A stretch of 40,690 nucleotides of DNA from an uncultured Collinsella sp. (GTDB lineage Bacteria > Actinomycetota > Coriobacteriia > Coriobacteriales > Coriobacteriaceae). The stretch covers positions 1 to 40,690 of the forward strand of contig CABUNB010000020.1 of NCBI GenBank assembly GCA_902492755.1. Reading direction: 5' to 3'. Below the pieces are notes generated by a model. The model had not been told where the DNA came from. It worked only from the letters and a program-made list of their open reading frames with translations, and searched no databases. Both the position numbers and the translations under genes were made by a program. Below are positions 8,221 through 15,556 of this stretch, piece after piece; positions within the stretch are counted from its first letter, which is position 1, and the number at the start of each line of letters is the position of its first letter.

Positions 8221-9945
8221 CTACGAGCGCAGTGTAATTTTATCGCGCAGCGACTTGAGGTCTTCGGTGACGGTGCGGTCTTCCTGGATCATCTTCTGGA
8301 CCTTTTTGTAACTCGTGCTGACGGTCGAGTGGTTGCGGTTGCCAAATTCGGCGCCCACCGCCGTGGTCGTCATCTCGCACATCTCGATGGCCAGATAGAT
8401 GGCAATATGGCGTGCTTTGGCGATATTGGCGTTGCGACGCGGGCCGATGAGCTCCTCGTGCGTCACGCCGTACTGCTCTTCGATGACGGACTGAACCGTC
8501 TGGACGTTGATCTTTTTGGCCGATGTGTCGAAGTACTGACTGGCGATGGCGTCGATATCGTCAAAGGTGAGCTCTCTGCCCTCGCGCTCGCGGTCGCCCG
8601 CCTCGCCGGCGCAGCGCTCGCAAAAGCTCTCGAGTTCGCGGATGTTGGTGCCCGAGACCTCGGCCATGTGTTTAAAGTGCTCGTCGGTCAGGTGCCCGCT
8701 GTCGCCCCCATAGGCCGCCAGCAGCGAGTCGTCGCCTGCCTCGGGAGCGGCGACGATGGTGTTCTCGTAATAGCGCTGCAAGATCTTGTATTTCATCTCG
8801 TAGCTGGGCTCTGCGACCAGGCAGAGCATGCCGGCGTTGAAGCGGCTGGTCAGACGCTCGTCCATACTCAGGTCCTTGGGGGCGCGGTCTGCCGCGATGA
8901 CGACCTTCTTGTTGTTGCGGATGAACTCGTCCATGAGCTGGAAAAAGTAGTCCACGCTCGCGCGCTTGCCGATGATGTTTTGGATGTCATCGATGATGAG
9001 CACGTCCACGCCATGGTACGCTTGCATGATAGGGGCGTTGCTCTTCTTTTGGCGGTCGAACTCGGTCATCAGATCGTCCAGATATGCCTGGGAGTTGGCA
9101 TACTTGACCTTGATCTCGGGCGACTTCTCGGCGAGCTCGTTTTTGATGGCAAGCAGCAGGTGCGTCTTGCCCAGGCCCGATTTGCCGTAGATGAACAGTG
9201 ATGTGCACGTGCCGCGCTCGTCCGCGAGGGCGGCAAACTTGAGTGCCGAGCGATAGGCATGGCTGTTCTCGGGGCCGTAGACAAAGTTCTCAAAGGTAAA
9301 TTTTGAGTTCGCGGCGAGCGGGGCTCCATCCGTATTTTGCTCGGCCGGCACGGTCGGTGCCGGCATGGGTGAAGCGGGGGTCGCAGCTTGCGTGGACTTA
9401 GTCGGCGCTCCGCCCTTCATCTGGTTCATCATACGACGAAAATCATCGGCCGAGAGCGTGTTTTTGATTGCAATGCCCGAATCCGCGCCCGCCGCTGCGT
9501 CGTGAGCGATAGGCATGTGCGTGACGGGTGCGTTCGTTGACGTCGCCGCCGCGGTCGGCAATGGTGCCATGGTTTCACGGGAAACATCGCTGTGCTGGTG
9601 CTCGATTGTCGGCACGTCGCCTGCGGAGGCCGGCGCCGCCGGGGAAGCAGCGGGAGCCGTGGCGGGCGCCGTCGCGGCAGCAGATTCGGCCGTTGCGCCT
9701 TGCGGTGCCACGATGTCGAGCGCGATCGGTGCAAAGGCGATTTCTTCCAGATAGGCCTCAATAGTCGGCTGATGCTTTTTGAGCTGCGCGATGGCAAAGC
9801 GCGAGGGGGCCTCGATCGTGAGCGTATCTTCGGTCAGGCTTATGGCGCGCGATTGCCCCAGCATGTTGATGAGGCGTGCATCTTGGCCGTCGCGCTGGCA
9901 AAAGGCGATGGCATCCCCCAGGATGATGCTTGCTTCCTCGTCCAC
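8221..9945 (-). CDS. dnaA: Chromosomal replication initiator DnaA
   Basis: DnaA is the AAA+ initiator that binds oriC, melts it and helps recruit the helicase. Domain I is at about residues 1-85. A long Ala/Pro/Thr-rich domain II linker spans about 85-205. The AAA+ core has Walker A GKSGLGKTH near residue 250 and Walker B VLIIDDIQN near 315. Domain IV, from about residue 480, carries the DNA-binding signature ending GNRNHSTVSTSYKKV. The total of 574 residues is long because of domain II. The GTG start at 9945 follows a GGGAGAG site. The upstream ATPase gene ends 15 bp before it. A degenerate parS lies in the linker coding region (9571-9586). Confidence 0.97.
   Translation of the reverse strand: MDEEASIILGDAIAFCQRDGQDARLINMLGQSRAISLTEDTLTIEAPSRFAIAQLKKHQPTIEAYLEEIAFAPIALDIVAPQGATAESAAATAPATAPAASPAAPASAGDVPTIEHQHSDVSRETMAPLPTAAATSTNAPVTHMPIAHDAAAGADSGIAIKNTLSADDFRRMMNQMKGGAPTKSTQAATPASPMPAPTVPAEQNTDGAPLAANSKFTFENFVYGPENSHAYRSALKFAALADERGTCTSLFIYGKSGLGKTHLLLAIKNELAEKSPEIKVKYANSQAYLDDLMTEFDRQKKSNAPIMQAYHGVDVLIIDDIQNIIGKRASVDYFFQLMDEFIRNNKKVVIAADRAPKDLSMDERLTSRFNAGMLCLVAEPSYEMKYKILQRYYENTIVAAPEAGDDSLLAAYGGDSGHLTDEHFKHMAEVSGTNIRELESFCERCAGEAGDREREGRELTFDDIDAIASQYFDTSAKKINVQTVQSVIEEQYGVTHEELIGPRRNANIAKARHIAIYLAIEMCEMTTTAVGAEFGNRNHSTVSTSYKKVQKMIQEDRTVTEDLKSLRDKITLRS
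9571..9586 (-). promoter_or_regulatory. parS: Degenerate parS inside dnaA
   Basis: On the minus strand this reads TGTTTCCCGTGAAACC, matching the perfect parS sites at 14.6 kb in 14 of 16 positions. It encodes part of the DnaA linker. Whether ParB binds it is unknown. Confidence 0.4.
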
Positions 9946-9960
9946 TATCTCTCCCGTTCT

Positions 9961-11313
9961 TTAGCTCTGAGCTCGCACGCGAGCGGCGCCGAGTTCGGTC
10001 AGATGGTATTTCTGGCCATGCTTGATGACCAAGCCGGCCTGCGCCAAGTCATTGAGCGTGCGTGACCAAGTGGGGGCCGAGTTTCCAAACGCCCTCGCCA
10101 GATCGGTTGCACCGCACGCTTGATTTTGCGCCAGATAGCCCAGCGCGGCGTTGCCGCGATCGCTTACGAACACGTCCGGTTGTGGCTGCGCATACTGATT
10201 TGCTGCATTAGGATACATCATTTGAGCTGCTGGTTGTTGAGAACTCTGCATCGGCGGCATTTGCTGTTGAAAACTTTGAGGCCACTGTTGGTAAGGCTGC
10301 GGAGGCATCTGCTGGGCCCAGGGGTTGTACTGCTGCTGCGGCATCTGCTGGTACGGATGCTGATATCCCTGCTGGTACTGCTGCGGGAACTGCTGGCCAT
10401 ACCCCAGTGGTGGCATCTGCTGATATGGATATCCCTGTTGGTGCGGCTGATAGCCCATTTGCTGGCCGCCCGGTGCCCCCGTCGCCTGCTGCATTGCTGC
10501 TGCATCCTGATCCGCCAGCGGCATGGCCTCTGGCACGTTTGGCGGCATCGACATCGATGCCGCCTGGGGCTCTTGTGTGGGAAGCATTCCGGGCTGCTGC
10601 ATCTGTCCCACGGGGGGCTGCATCTGCTGCGTTGCCATGGGCTGCTGCGCAAAAGCTCCCGGCAGGGGGTATGTGGGCTGCTCCGTCTCGGGCCGCACGG
10701 CAGCGCCGCGTCCGCCGGCGCGTTCGATTTCCTGCACGCGTTTAGGGTTCAGGCTTACCGTAACCACGGTGCCGTTGCCCATATTGTCCTCGATGGATAC
10801 GGCACCGCCGGCGTTTTCCAAATACTCCTGCACCATGGGAAACCCTGCTCCGGTTCCACGGATGTAGCGCTTCATCTTGCTGTTTGCGCTGGTAACGCCA
10901 AAGTCGAAAGCGCGCTCCTTGTCGTCGATGCCGGGCCCCTGATCGGCAAAGCGGATGGTGTCTCCGCCGTCCAGAATCGAGATGATGGGCTCGGCAAAGT
11001 GCGCGTGGATAAAGTTTTCGACAATCTCGCGGATGACCATGAGCGAGATATGGCCACCTTGTTCTTTCATGCACTGGTAGACGGTGTTGGTCGTCTCTTC
11101 CAAATACGTGCGGACATCTTGCGGATCAATGACGATCACACGCGGTGTCGACAGCATGTCGTCATAGACGGCGATGCGCGCGGCGTACATGGCTTTCGGC
11201 GCCTGCGTGGTCGTCTGCTCGCCTTCCTTACGCTCTTCGCGCACGCCGGTGATGTGCTCGTTGTCGGGTGCCGGGTCTCCGGAATCGACCATGGTGTAAA
11301 AGTCGTCAGACAT
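9961..11313 (-). CDS. GHKL-type ATPase with Gln-rich linker and C-terminal winged helix, next to dnaA
   Basis: A 450-residue protein with three parts. Residues 55-195 are a GHKL (histidine-kinase-like) ATP-binding domain: N-box EIVENFIHAHF (97-106), G1 box DQGPGID (124-130), G2 box GTGAGFP (153-159). Residues 215-380 are a low-complexity Gln/Pro/Met/Tyr-rich linker. Residues 385-450 look like a winged helix (DLARAFG, then TLNDLAQAGLVI), as in MarR/ArsR-like folds. There is no phospho-accepting His domain or receiver, so it is not an ordinary sensor kinase. It starts beside the origin and ends 15 bp before dnaA, so it is probably the first gene of the dnaA transcript. The function is unknown; a regulator of origin or dnaA expression is an inference from position. 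Confidence 0.8.
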   Translation of the reverse strand: MSDDFYTMVDSGDPAPDNEHITGVREERKEGEQTTTQAPKAMYAARIAVYDDMLSTPRVIVIDPQDVRTYLEETTNTVYQCMKEQGGHISLMVIREIVENFIHAHFAEPIISILDGGDTIRFADQGPGIDDKERAFDFGVTSANSKMKRYIRGTGAGFPMVQEYLENAGGAVSIEDNMGNGTVVTVSLNPKRVQEIERAGGRGAAVRPETEQPTYPLPGAFAQQPMATQQMQPPVGQMQQPGMLPTQEPQAASMSMPPNVPEAMPLADQDAAAMQQATGAPGGQQMGYQPHQQGYPYQQMPPLGYGQQFPQQYQQGYQHPYQQMPQQQYNPWAQQMPPQPYQQWPQSFQQQMPPMQSSQQPAAQMMYPNAANQYAQPQPDVFVSDRGNAALGYLAQNQACGATDLARAFGNSAPTWSRTLNDLAQAGLVIKHGQKYHLTELGAARVRAQS

Positions 11314-11556
11314 GCCGCTCGCAATCTTTCAAAAGGTTTCGAACAAATAGTAGCTCACCGTGCAATGTTTCTCATCTTTCGACAACTTTTCAAAACCTGT
11401 TGAAAACTTTGGAAAACGGACGAAAAGTTCTCAACATTGCCAACATGACCTGTTGAAAACTCGATGAAATATCGTGAAAAGTTGCCATGCACCGCTAAAT
11501 CGAGCTCGGCTTATGGGGGAACCGTGTGAACTGCGCAACCTTTTACCTTTGATTTC
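11314..11556. other. oriC: oriC, upstream part: second DnaA-box cluster
   Basis: This non-coding stretch between the minus-strand ATPase gene and the rpmH promoter contains TGTTGAAAA twice (11398-11406 and 11451-11459), TTCTCAACA (11428-11436), and the pair CTTTCGACA (11376-11384) plus TTTTCAAAA (11387-11395). The pair repeats the spacing of the pair at 8186-8205. The boxes depart from the classic TTATCCACA. The minus-strand promoter of the dnaA operon should also be here; I could not place it with confidence. Confidence 0.65.
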
Positions 11557-11586
11557 TTGACATTTGAACATTGATTTCCCTACAAT
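11557..11586 (+). promoter_or_regulatory. Strong sigma-A-type promoter of rpmH
   Basis: A consensus -35 TTGACA (11557-11562) and -10 TACAAT (11581-11586) are separated by 18 bp. Transcription would begin near 11593, about 65 bases before the rpmH start codon, and probably reads through rnpA, yidD and yidC. Confidence 0.8.
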
Positions 11587-11658
11587 CTTCAAGCTCACGT
11601 GTCTATATCTGCGTCCGCGCCCCCGCGGACACTCGAAATGCAGCAGGAGGAACTTAAG

Positions 11659-11793
11659 ATGAAGCGTACGTATCAGCCTAATAAGCGTAAGCGTGCCAAG
11701 ACCCATGGCTTCCGTGCCCGTATGGCCACTAAGGGTGGTCGTGCCGTGCTCGCCCGTCGTCGCGCCAAGGGCCGCAAGCGTCTCACTGTCTAG
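11659..11793 (+). CDS. rpmH: 50S ribosomal protein L34
   Basis: A 44-residue, very basic protein beginning MKRTYQPNKRKRAKTHGF, the standard L34 start. It is a structural protein of the large ribosomal subunit. The ATG at 11659 has AGGAGGA eight bases upstream; longer in-frame starts (11599) ignore this site and are rejected. Its place next to rnpA at the origin is conserved across bacteria. Confidence 0.97.
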   Translation: MKRTYQPNKRKRAKTHGFRARMATKGGRAVLARRRAKGRKRLTV

Positions 11794-11813
11794 CAGCGAT
11801 ACACACATCTCGC

Positions 11814-12152
11814 ATGAAGACTATTAAGTCTCGGCAAGATTTCGAGCATGTGTTCAGTCAGGGGCGTCGTTTCAATCACCCTCTGATTCGAATGACCATA
11901 TGTGAATCGGTTGGCGAAGGCGACTCCGGAAGGGTCGCCTTCGTTGGTGCTAAACGGCTCGGTTGTGCTGTCGTGCGCAACCGTTCTAAGCGTGTGATGC
12001 GCGAGGCCGCCCGCAGCTGTGGATTTCCCGTTGCGGGTTATGACATCATCTTGTTCGCAACTCCCAAGACGAGGGTTTCCTCGCCGCAGGAGATGGACAA
12101 TGCATTGCGTTCGCTTATGAAACGCGCCGGCGTTGCCGGGGAGGAGCGATGA
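11814..12152 (+). CDS. rnpA: Ribonuclease P protein component
   Basis: RnpA binds the RNase P RNA and helps it cut 5' leaders from pre-tRNAs. The 112-residue protein carries the family's RNR motif in KRLGCAVVRNRSKRVMREA (about 47-65) and the N-terminal SRQDFEHVFSQGRRF. It follows rpmH by 20 bp and overlaps yidD by four bases (ATGA). The RNase P RNA gene was not seen in this window. Confidence 0.95.
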   Translation: MKTIKSRQDFEHVFSQGRRFNHPLIRMTICESVGEGDSGRVAFVGAKRLGCAVVRNRSKRVMREAARSCGFPVAGYDIILFATPKTRVSSPQEMDNALRSLMKRAGVAGEER

Positions 12153-12373
12153 GCAATCACGTTTTGCGACGTGTTGCCATCGCTCCTATTCGCATATATC
12201 AACAGGTTATTTCGCCCTTATTGCCTGACGCCTGCATTTATTACCCAACGTGCTCGCAATACGCCGTCCAGGCGATTGAGAAGTACGGTGTTTTGAGAGG
12301 CTGCTGGCTTGCCGTGAGGCGCATCGCTCGCTGCAATCCCCTGCACGTCGGCGGTTATGACCCTGTGCCCTAG
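12149..12373 (+). CDS. yidD: Membrane protein insertion efficiency factor YidD
   Basis: A 74-residue protein with the DUF37/YidD hallmarks: RIYQQVISPLLPDACIYYPTCSQYAVQAI, here including CxYxPTCSxYA-like spacing, then RRIARCNPLHVGGYDPVP. YidD sits at the inner face of the membrane and aids YidC/Sec insertion. It overlaps rnpA and lies 29 bp before yidC, the classic order. Confidence 0.95.
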   Translation: MSNHVLRRVAIAPIRIYQQVISPLLPDACIYYPTCSQYAVQAIEKYGVLRGCWLAVRRIARCNPLHVGGYDPVP

Positions 12374-12402
12374 CGGGCACTCGCTATCGGAGGAAAACTT
12401 AC

Positions 12403-13173
12403 ATGTGGGATTGGATCGTTAACATCCTTTTCGAGCTGCTCAAGCTCATCCAGACCTTTGCGGTCGACTGGGGCCTGTCCATCATCATCCTGGTGGTCAT
12501 CATCCGTCTGCTGCTGACGCCGCTTATGCTCAAGTCGACTAAGTCGACGGCACGCATGCAGGTGCTGCAGCCCAAGATGCTCGAGATCCAGGAGCGCTAT
12601 GCCGACGATCCCCAGCGTCAGGCCGAGGAGATGCAGAAGTTCTACAGCGAGAACAAGTTCAACCCGATGGCTGGTTGTCTGCCGCTGTTGATTCAGATGC
12701 CTGTCCTGTTCGCCCTCTTTACGCTGCTGCGTAACCTGCCGGACTACTTTAACGACGGCACGTTCTCGTTCTTTAATATTCTGCCCGACCTGACCACCAC
12801 GCCGAGTGCCTCCTTTGCCGATGGCTTTATGGTCGCGCTGCCTGCGCTGGTCTGCCTGATCCTGTTCGCTGTCCTGACCCTGATTCCGCAGCTCTATATG
12901 TCGCGCAACCAGACCGGCCAGCAGGCTCAGAGCATGCGTATGATGGCCGTTGTCATGACGGTCATGATGCTTTGGATGGGCTGGAGCCTTCCCGTTGGTG
13001 TTCTGCTGTACTACGACGTCTCGTCTGCTTGGCAGGTTATCCAGCAGATTTTTGTGACGCAGAAGGTCATCGACAAGGCGAAGGCCGATGAGGAGGAGCG
13101 TCTTAAGAACGCGCCGCTGCAGGTTGAGGTCACTCGTCGCGAGAAGAAGCCGCGCCCGCACAAGAAGAAGTAG
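12403..13173 (+). CDS. yidC: Membrane protein insertase YidC/Oxa1
   Basis: A 256-residue membrane insertase of the short Gram-positive type. The first core helix carries the conserved groove arginine, Arg35, in VVIIRLLLTPL. A cytoplasmic coiled-coil hairpin rich in Gln and Glu follows (about 50-85), then four more hydrophobic segments, and a basic C-tail ending in KKK. I see no lipobox cysteine at the N-terminus. The start has GGAGGA upstream. Confidence 0.95.
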   Translation: MWDWIVNILFELLKLIQTFAVDWGLSIIILVVIIRLLLTPLMLKSTKSTARMQVLQPKMLEIQERYADDPQRQAEEMQKFYSENKFNPMAGCLPLLIQMPVLFALFTLLRNLPDYFNDGTFSFFNILPDLTTTPSASFADGFMVALPALVCLILFAVLTLIPQLYMSRNQTGQQAQSMRMMAVVMTVMMLWMGWSLPVGVLLYYDVSSAWQVIQQIFVTQKVIDKAKADEEERLKNAPLQVEVTRREKKPRPHKKK

Positions 13174-13190
13174 TGGGATATCAATCTTAT

Positions 13191-13202
13191 TTAGGTACCT
13201 AA
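13191..13202. promoter_or_regulatory. 12-bp palindrome TTAGGTACCTAA before jag
   Basis: A perfect palindrome in the 44-bp gap between yidC and jag. The identical 13-mer TTAGGTACCTAAC recurs at 16695-16707. It could be an operator; no regulator is assigned. Confidence 0.35.
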
Positions 13203-13217
13203 CTTTTGGAGTACGTT

Positions 13218-13787
13218 ATGTCTGAAGAGATCATCGAGGATATGCTTGAGGAGGTTGCCCCGCAGGTCGCGGGCGATTATCCCGAGATTGCACAGCGCTA
13301 CAAGGCTGGTGAAGAGCTGACCGACGAGGAGCTCGACACCATTGCCGATGTCGCGATTTCCATCCTGCGTTCCATCCTTTCGCACTTCGATGCCGCCAAC
13401 TCTCCTATCGATGAGTATGAGGGCGACGAGGGTGAGCTGATTCTGGATGTAACGGCTCCCGACCTTGCTGTTCTCATTGGCCGTCATGGTCGCACCCTTG
13501 ATGCCCTTCAGGTTATGTTCTCTTTGCTAGTGAGCCGCAAGCTCGGCTTTAGGTATCCGGTTGTAGTGGACGTTGAGGGATACAAGAGCCGCCGTCAGGA
13601 CAAGGTTGCCTCCATGGCTCAGTCTGCTGCCGAGCGTGCCATCCGCACTCATAAGAGTGTTTCGCTTCCGCCCATGAATGCCTACGAGCGCCGACTTGTT
13701 CACATTGCACTTCGTGGCAATGATGCCGTCGATACTCATTCTGAGGGTTCTGACCCTGATCGCCATGTGGTGATTGTTGCTCGATAA
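13218..13787 (+). CDS. jag: RNA-binding protein Jag/KhpB (KH and R3H domains)
   Basis: A 189-residue protein of the Jag/KhpB/EloR family, which with KhpA binds RNA and affects cell elongation in other Gram-positives. A KH domain with GRHGRTLDALQVM lies at about residues 85-110, and a C-terminal R3H domain has RRQDKVASMA and PMNAYERRLVH. The N-terminal Jag-N domain is absent and replaced by a short acidic helical region. The ATG at 13218 is chosen because GGAG lies seven bases upstream; the in-frame TTG at 13206 overlaps that site. It is followed by a strong terminator. Confidence 0.92.
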   Translation: MSEEIIEDMLEEVAPQVAGDYPEIAQRYKAGEELTDEELDTIADVAISILRSILSHFDAANSPIDEYEGDEGELILDVTAPDLAVLIGRHGRTLDALQVMFSLLVSRKLGFRYPVVVDVEGYKSRRQDKVASMAQSAAERAIRTHKSVSLPPMNAYERRLVHIALRGNDAVDTHSEGSDPDRHVVIVAR

Positions 13788-13807
13788 TCTACTCGAGCTT
13801 ATGCTAA

Positions 13808-13837
13808 GGGGACGTGGTTTCCACGTCCCCTTTTTTT
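13808..13837 (+). terminator. Terminator after jag
   Basis: A perfect 10-bp stem GGGGACGTGG/CCACGTCCCC (13808-13817 with 13821-13830) is followed by seven T. It ends the rpmH-to-jag transcript. Confidence 0.92.
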
Positions 13838-13883
13838 GTCAAAAGTTCTCGATACACTGATTTTTGTCAGAAAGGAGCTTTCG

Positions 13884-14621
13884 TTGTTTGTACTTACTGA
13901 TCAGCAAGCTGACGAGATGTTGACTCGTCTAACTTCCTATTGCAAAGAGTATTCCTTGAGCGTATCTGATGTTGAGCTGAGGAAATGTATTCAGCATTTG
14001 GATTTGGTTCTGGAAACAAATAAGACAACTAATCTCACCCGTATTCTTAACGTAGAAGATGCTGCAGTACTTCATATCCTCGACTCACTTGTTCTGCTCC
14101 CCTATATCTATAAGGCTCCTGAGGGAGCTTTGCTCGATATGGGGACAGGTGCGGGCTTCCCTGGTATTCCGTTAACCATAACCACGCATCGTAAAGCTAC
14201 TTATATTGACTCTGTTGGTAAGAAGGTTGATGCCGTCAATTCTTTTGTTCATGCTCTTGGACTGAAACATGCTCATGCGGTTCATGATCGCCTTGAAGAA
14301 TATGCTCGAAGCCATAAGAAGCAGTTCTCTGTTGTAACCGCCCGCGCTCTGGCCCCTCTACCGATTCTTGTTGAGTATGCGGCTCCGTACCTGAAGGATG
14401 GAGGGCTATTTGTTATCACCAAGGGCAATCCTTCAGATGAGGAGCTTGCTTCCGGTATGTCAGCAGCTAAGATTTGCGGCTTTACTTTGCTTCTGAATGA
14501 CGCAATTGATTTGCCTGAAGGCTTGGGTCACAGGGAGTTCATTGTTCTTAAGAAGAGTCATCCAGCATCCGTTTCATTGCCTCGTGCAAATGGCATGGCA
14601 AAGAAGAATCCGCTTGCCTAG
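13884..14621 (+). CDS. rsmG: 16S rRNA (guanine-N7) methyltransferase RsmG (GidB)
   Basis: RsmG methylates the conserved G527 of 16S rRNA using S-adenosylmethionine; its loss gives low-level streptomycin resistance in other species. Motifs: NKTTNLTRI near residue 49, the SAM loop LLDMGTGAGFPGIPL, SVGKKVDAVNSF, and TARALAPLPILVEY. I start it at the TTG at 13884 (245 residues) because AAAGGAG lies just before it; an upstream in-frame TTG at 13836 falls in the terminator. Third-position bases are clearly more AT-rich than in neighbouring genes. The stop codon touches the first parS. Confidence 0.93.
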   Translation: MFVLTDQQADEMLTRLTSYCKEYSLSVSDVELRKCIQHLDLVLETNKTTNLTRILNVEDAAVLHILDSLVLLPYIYKAPEGALLDMGTGAGFPGIPLTITTHRKATYIDSVGKKVDAVNSFVHALGLKHAHAVHDRLEEYARSHKKQFSVVTARALAPLPILVEYAAPYLKDGGLFVITKGNPSDEELASGMSAAKICGFTLLLNDAIDLPEGLGHREFIVLKKSHPASVSLPRANGMAKKNPLA

Positions 14622-14622
14622 A

Positions 14623-14638
14623 TGTTTCACGTGAAACA
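14623..14638. promoter_or_regulatory. parS: parS site 1
   Basis: TGTTTCACGTGAAACA, the perfect 16-bp ParB-binding palindrome, immediately after the rsmG stop. Confidence 0.97.
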
Positions 14639-14661
14639 TAATGGATACTAACAACTTGCAG

Positions 14662-14677
14662 TGTTTCACGTGAAACA
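14662..14677. promoter_or_regulatory. parS: parS site 2
   Basis: A second perfect TGTTTCACGTGAAACA, exactly 39 bp from site 1 (start to start). Confidence 0.97.
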
Positions 14678-14700
14678 TGGCGGTTGATATCGATTCGGAA

Positions 14701-14716
14701 TGTTTCACGTGAAACA
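14701..14716. promoter_or_regulatory. parS: parS site 3
   Basis: A third perfect TGTTTCACGTGAAACA, exactly 39 bp from site 2 and 40 bp before the parA start. ParB bound here may also repress parAB. Confidence 0.97.
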
Positions 14717-14755
14717 TCCTCCGTTTGACAGCTTTAATACACACCAGGAGGGACC

Positions 14756-15556
14756 GTGGGATTTCGCGACGTTAAGCGTTCTAAGAGCGCAAAAGACACG
14801 CGTATCATTGCAATCATCAATCAAAAAGGCGGCGTCGGTAAGTCAACGACAGCTGTAAATCTTGCAGCAGCACTTAGTGAGCAGGGTCGTAAGACACTGA
14901 TTGTCGATTTTGATCCACAGGGAAACAGCACCAGTGGATTTGGAATTGAAAAAGAAGACCTTGATCACTGCATCTATGATGCATTGTTGAATGATGTGCC
15001 GGCAGAATCGCTTGTTCTTGATACAAATTGCAAAAAGGTATTTGTAATTCCGGCAACAATTCAGCTTGCAGGCGCAGAAATTGAGCTCGTAAGCGCAATT
15101 GCTCGTGAAACCCGCCTCAAAGATTTGCTTGAGCCGATTCAGGACGAGTTCGATTTCATTTTCATTGACTGTCCTCCTTCGCTCGGCCTGCTTACTATCA
15201 ACGCCTTGACCGCAGCAGACAGCGTTTTGATTCCGATCCAGTGCGAATATTACGCGCTCGAGGGCGTTACAAAGCTGCTTGAGTCAATGAAGATGGTCAA
15301 ATCACGTCTGAACAAGGGCTTAGACACCTATGGAGTGCTTATGACCATGTATGACTCGCGTACTTCACTATCGAATCAGGTTGTTGAGGAGGTTCAATCG
15401 TACTTTGGTGATAAGGCGTTTAAGACGCTAATCCCTCGTACGGTTAAAATCTCCGAAGCTCCGTCTTTTGGAGAACCGGTAATTACCTATGCACCTCAAA
15501 ATAAGGGTGCAAAAGCGTATATGAACCTTGCAAAAGAGGTGATCAAGCGTGCCTAG
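14756..15556 (+). CDS. parA: Chromosome-partitioning ATPase ParA (Soj)
   Basis: ParA is a deviant-Walker ATPase that binds nucleoid DNA and moves ParB-parS complexes, separating new origins. The 266-residue protein has the deviant Walker A KGGVGKSTT (signature Lys24, catalytic Lys29), DFDPQGNSTSG, and Walker B FIFIDCPPSLGLL. The GTG start follows AGGAGGGACC. It overlaps parB by eight bases. The three parS sites lie directly upstream. Like rsmG, it is AT-richer than the flanks. Confidence 0.96.
   Translation: MGFRDVKRSKSAKDTRIIAIINQKGGVGKSTTAVNLAAALSEQGRKTLIVDFDPQGNSTSGFGIEKEDLDHCIYDALLNDVPAESLVLDTNCKKVFVIPATIQLAGAEIELVSAIARETRLKDLLEPIQDEFDFIFIDCPPSLGLLTINALTAADSVLIPIQCEYYALEGVTKLLESMKMVKSRLNKGLDTYGVLMTMYDSRTSLSNQVVEEVQSYFGDKAFKTLIPRTVKISEAPSFGEPVITYAPQNKGAKAYMNLAKEVIKRA

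Noticed and set aside
11599..11658. N-terminally extended L34 starting at 11599
   Set aside because: It runs through the AGGAGG of rpmH and gives a non-standard N-terminus; L34 is normally 44-46 residues.
13836..13883. Longer rsmG start at TTG 13836
   Set aside because: It lies in the terminator T-run of jag and ignores the AAAGGAG before 13884.
14725..14730. TTGACA before parA as a -35 box
   Set aside because: No -10 lies at 16-19 bp; the expected place is the Shine-Dalgarno of parA.
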